Assembly (NCBI GenBank): GCA_964348955.1
Contig: CAYGEN010000002.1
Span: 1-42,011 of the forward strand
DNA length: 42,011 nt
Reading direction: 5' to 3'
DNA from: 2-01-FULL-51-21 sp964348955
GTDB taxonomy: Bacteria; Patescibacteriota; Minisyncoccia; Phycocordibacterales; 2-01-FULL-51-21
Positions 39,889 through 42,011 of this stretch are shown here, one piece after another. A program made the position numbers and the translations under genes. Each line of letters starts with the position of its first letter. Position 1 is the first letter of the stretch. A model generated the notes under the pieces. It was not told where the DNA came from and ran no database searches. It saw only the letters and a program-made list of their open reading frames with translations.

Positions 39889-39952
39889 GGTATGGAAACA
39901 CACCGATGTGGATAGGTGGATAGGAAGTTAGGAAGTGCAGTGGACACATAAA

Positions 39953-39977
39953 GAAAAACCACCCATTGACCGGGTGG
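39953..39977 (-). terminator. Terminator of the PHPT1-like gene
   Basis: On the minus strand CCACCC pairs with GGGTGG (about 39959-39977) and TTTTTC follows. It lies about 43 nt after the stop of the PHPT1-like gene. Confidence 0.7.
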
Positions 39978-40019
39978 CTGCTTATAATTTATATCCCGCG
40001 TATGCACCGCGATGGAGAG

Positions 40020-40376
40020 TTAATGAGGGGGAACGTGGATCTCGACTTCCGCCTCGGGGAACCTCCGTCGAAGGATTTCGATGGTCTTCAGCTTATCATC
40101 TTCGCCGAAGTCCATGCTGTAATCCCAGAGCATCATCGCGCCCCTGTAGCCGACGGAAAGTGTCCCGCCGCCTTCGCAGGTGACCTTGAGCTCCCCGGTC
40201 ATTTTCTGTAGTCCAGGCAAGAGGTCCCGGTGATACGAAGCGGAGAGATTATCGTTCCACATTATCCGTTTCGTCTTGCCCTCGGCATCTTCGAGAAGGA
40301 ACACGAGATACCGCACGTTGCGCTCTTTGCCGTCGAGTTCGATACTGAACTCGTTGATTTCGTCGAGATTGGTCAT
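40020..40376 (-). CDS. Janus/PHPT1-like protein (14-kDa phosphohistidine phosphatase family)
   Basis: A 118-residue protein that aligns by eye with human PHPT1: RYLVFLLED (22-30) with the first strand; SYHRDLL (47-53) with the AEYHAD segment that carries the catalytic histidine, here His49; CEGGGTLS (67-74) with CLGGGRIS; WDYSMDFG (84-91) with YGYSMAYG; RRRFPEAEV (about 103-111) with KAKYPDYEV. Spacing between blocks is the same within one residue. PHPT1 removes phosphate from histidine in proteins; activity here is inferred. It has a textbook AGGAGG 7 nt before the ATG, unlike most genes in this window, and its own terminator, which would fit acquisition. Confidence 0.7.
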   Translation of the reverse strand: MTNLDEINEFSIELDGKERNVRYLVFLLEDAEGKTKRIMWNDNLSASYHRDLLPGLQKMTGELKVTCEGGGTLSVGYRGAMMLWDYSMDFGEDDKLKTIEILRRRFPEAEVEIHVPPH

Positions 40377-40384
40377 GTTGCCCT
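40377..40384 (-). promoter_or_regulatory. Strong Shine-Dalgarno of the PHPT1-like gene
   Basis: On the minus strand AGGAGG precedes the ATG after GCAAC. It is the only perfect ribosome-binding site noticed in the window, so it decides this start. Confidence 0.6.
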
Positions 40385-40580
40385 CCTAAGGCAATGGGCT
40401 CTCGGCCCGGGTTTCGATGAACTATCTGCACACAGTGTAGCAGAAATGCCATTGACAGTAAAATTTAGTATGGCCTAGAGTATTTTTTCTCCAAAATACC
40501 CTTATTTCTAAACAATTTATACACAATCCAATATGTCCAAAATACTTTACACATTGAAGTAATTTTGATACATTTCTTAC

Positions 40581-41408
40581 ATGGCTATCAAAAACAACCT
40601 TCAGGCGCTTGGACTATCCCGCAAGGAGGAAAAAGTGCTTTTGGCTCTGCGGGATGGAACAAATACGCCGCTACTCCTAAACCGAAAGACGGATGTTTCC
40701 CGCCCTGCCGTGTACGCCATCCTAAAAAATCTTAAAGAAAAGGGATTGGCCGACTATCGCACACACAATGGAAAGAAGTATTGGCAGATGTGCGACGAGC
40801 GGGAGATTGACCGAGCTATAGCCGACGCCAAACATACCTTGCTCAAGATTCCCGAGGGAAGCGAGGCAATACACGGGCTTTCTGATTCAACTGTTATCGT
40901 TCATCGCGGCGTAGAGGCCGTAAAAAATACAATGCTTACCTTGTTTAGCGGAAGTAGAGAAGAGCAATTCCTATGGGGCTTCCAAGGAGACACTGCGACC
41001 ATAGGATGGAATAAGACCTTCACCGTAGCCGAGACCAATCGTATCAATCGCGATATCAAGAAAAATGGCGTTATTACTGTAGCGCTTTTGCCCGATGGGT
41101 GGTTTGAAGACCAGACGCGAAAGCTTGGTATTGAGTGGGCGAAGGATTTTGAGGGCCGAACAACGCGAGTAAACGTCATTGATCCAAAATATTTCAAGCA
41201 CGGTGGACAGATGTGGGTTTTTAAGGGTTCGTTATATCTTTTTTCTCTTAATGAAGAGCTTATTGTAGAAATACGTAATTCAGAAATTCAGAAAATGATT
41301 CTCTCCATATTTGAATTCATGCAGGAAAACTCACATGCCATTGATGCAAATGAACTTTTGAGGAAATTGATGGCTGAAATGACATTAAAAAGTGATACCG
41401 GACGGTAG
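40581..41408 (+). CDS. TrmB-like transcriptional regulator
   Basis: A 275-residue protein with an N-terminal winged helix (about 5-75: LGLSRKEEKVLLALRDGTNT, then DVSRPAVYAILKNLKEKGLA as recognition helix) of the TrmB type. A C-terminal domain (about 105-245) contains STVIVHRGVEAVKNTMLTLF, EEQFLWGFQGD and MWVFKGSLYLFSLNEELIVE. The arrangement matches TrmB/phospholipase-D-like sensor domains found in many CPR and archaeal regulators. The ligand is unknown. TACATT ends 6 nt before the ATG with a TG two bases upstream (extended -10), so the mRNA is probably leaderless. Confidence 0.8.
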   Translation: MAIKNNLQALGLSRKEEKVLLALRDGTNTPLLLNRKTDVSRPAVYAILKNLKEKGLADYRTHNGKKYWQMCDEREIDRAIADAKHTLLKIPEGSEAIHGLSDSTVIVHRGVEAVKNTMLTLFSGSREEQFLWGFQGDTATIGWNKTFTVAETNRINRDIKKNGVITVALLPDGWFEDQTRKLGIEWAKDFEGRTTRVNVIDPKYFKHGGQMWVFKGSLYLFSLNEELIVEIRNSEIQKMILSIFEFMQENSHAIDANELLRKLMAEMTLKSDTGR

Positions 41409-41435
41409 TGTGAGGTATGACCACACCACACTCGC

Positions 41436-41475
41436 CATGCCCTGTATAGGGCATTTGGGGTGTCCCCATTTCCCT
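41436..41475 (+). terminator. Hairpins after the TrmB-like gene
   Basis: ATGCCCT/AGGGCAT around GTAT (about 41437-41454) and GGGG/CCCC around TGT (about 41457-41468). A weak TTTCCCT follows. Probable terminator with poor T-run. Confidence 0.45.
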
Positions 41476-41582
41476 ATTGCGTAAAAAATGGCTCATCCTA
41501 TAATTAATTATGCTTCGGCAGAAGCCGGGCTTTGTGCGAAATTATCCGGTCGATTTTAATCAATTGCGTAACAACCCACACA

Positions 41583-41855
41583 ATGAATAAAGCGAGTATC
41601 GTTGATAAGGTTCATGAGGTGCTCGGTGACACCAAGGCGCAGGCAGAGCGTGTCGTTGACACCGTTATGGATTCAATCGTTAACGGCCTAAAGAAAGGCG
41701 ACGAAGTATCTATCGCAGGCCTCGGCATTTTCTCCACAAAAATGCGCCCCGCAAGGCAAGGCCGAAATCCGCGCACCGGTGAATCAATCCAGGTTCAGGC
41801 AATGCGCGTTCCCAAGTTTCGTCCTGCAAAAGCACTCAAAGAGGCAGTTAAATAA
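41583..41855 (+). CDS. HU-family DNA-binding protein
   Basis: A 90-residue histone-like protein that bends and compacts DNA as a dimer. It begins MNKASIVDKVHEVLGDTKAQ. The signature is GLGIFSTKMRPARQGRNPRTG (about 46-66), and the C-terminus RVPKFRPAKALKEAVK is also typical. The frame is open for 17 codons upstream, but MNKASIVDK is the family start. TATAAT-like sequence lies near 41499. Followed by a strong terminator. Confidence 0.95.
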   Translation: MNKASIVDKVHEVLGDTKAQAERVVDTVMDSIVNGLKKGDEVSIAGLGIFSTKMRPARQGRNPRTGESIQVQAMRVPKFRPAKALKEAVK

Positions 41856-41870
41856 CTTCCTTTTCCCATT

Positions 41871-41908
41871 AACCACAAAACCCGCCACGGTTGGCGGGTT
41901 TTGTGGTT
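41871..41908 (+). terminator. HU gene terminator
   Basis: A 17-bp perfect stem (41871-41887 and 41892-41908) around CGGT, with TTTT inside the 3' arm. Confidence 0.8.
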
Positions 41909-41940
41909 CCTGTAAACAAAAATCCCCGACCTGTTACGAG

Positions 41941-41977
41941 AAGCCCCACTTGGAAGCTCGGCTTCCAAGTGGGGCTT
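41941..41977. terminator. Second strong hairpin at the window end
   Basis: A 17-bp perfect stem (41941-41957 and 41961-41977) around TCG, just 32 nt after the HU terminator. It may end a convergent gene outside the window or be another palindromic repeat; no clear T-run. Confidence 0.55.
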
Positions 41978-42011
41978 TCAGTATTCTAAAAATAGTCCGA
42001 GCGCATTTCGC

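Noticed and set aside
1..42011. tRNA genes
   Set aside because: No GTTCRANNC-type T-loop within a plausible cloverleaf was seen in the gaps; a tRNA scan would be needed to be certain.

Overview
The window reads as a piece of chromosome from a Candidate Phyla Radiation bacterium (Patescibacteria, probably Parcubacteria-like). The clues are EF-G, S7, S12 and L28 with CPR-like features, a trigger factor without a PPIase domain, a ComEC split into two proteins, a PaaX/Cas2-like regulator, a TrmB-like regulator, large exported proteins with AWSDNVGW motifs, and many genes that start 6-10 nt after a -10 box (probably leaderless). This placement is inference from gene content; no rRNA or tRNA was found. 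All called genes use standard stops.

Layout. 1-5181: a str operon on the minus strand (rpsL-rpsG ... fusA), interrupted by a hicBA toxin-antitoxin pair and a small coiled-coil gene. fusA is flanked by a duplicated 5' fragment and a diverged 3' remnant, and it is followed by a relB antitoxin with a relE-like toxin broken by TGA. 5223-10880: site-2 protease, rpmB (+), a ComEC-type metallo-beta-lactamase protein, superoxide dismutase (+), methyltransferase, ComEC channel and RNase HI. 11163-15021: a three-gene prepilin-like operon (+). 15223-21712: an unknown protein, RecJ, HIT protein (+), YjdF-like membrane protein, exported protein, Pgk and TpiA. 21727-24818: pilB-pilC, the assembly ATPase and platform of a type IV pilus system that may export the prepilins and take up DNA with ComEC. 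25354-26589: nusA (+).

26640-33540 is the accessory region. Two long paralogous genes for exported Kelch-like beta-propeller proteins lie in tandem. Each has the same promoter and signal sequence and is followed by the same two-palindrome module. A third module ends in the last 11 codons of a vanished third paralogue. Beside it sits a REP-associated tyrosine transposase (RAYT) gene with five copies of a REP-like palindrome around it.

33540-42011: inorganic pyrophosphatase, two small exported or membrane proteins, trigger factor, ClpP, RNase Y, a PaaX/Cas2-like regulator bracketed by two 37-nt palindromic repeats, a protein resembling eukaryotic 14-kDa phosphohistidine phosphatase, a TrmB-like regulator and an HU-type DNA-binding protein. 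The strongest leads are the RAYT/REP cluster, the palindrome pairs that keep their pairing between copies, the 37-nt boxes and the PHPT1-like gene.
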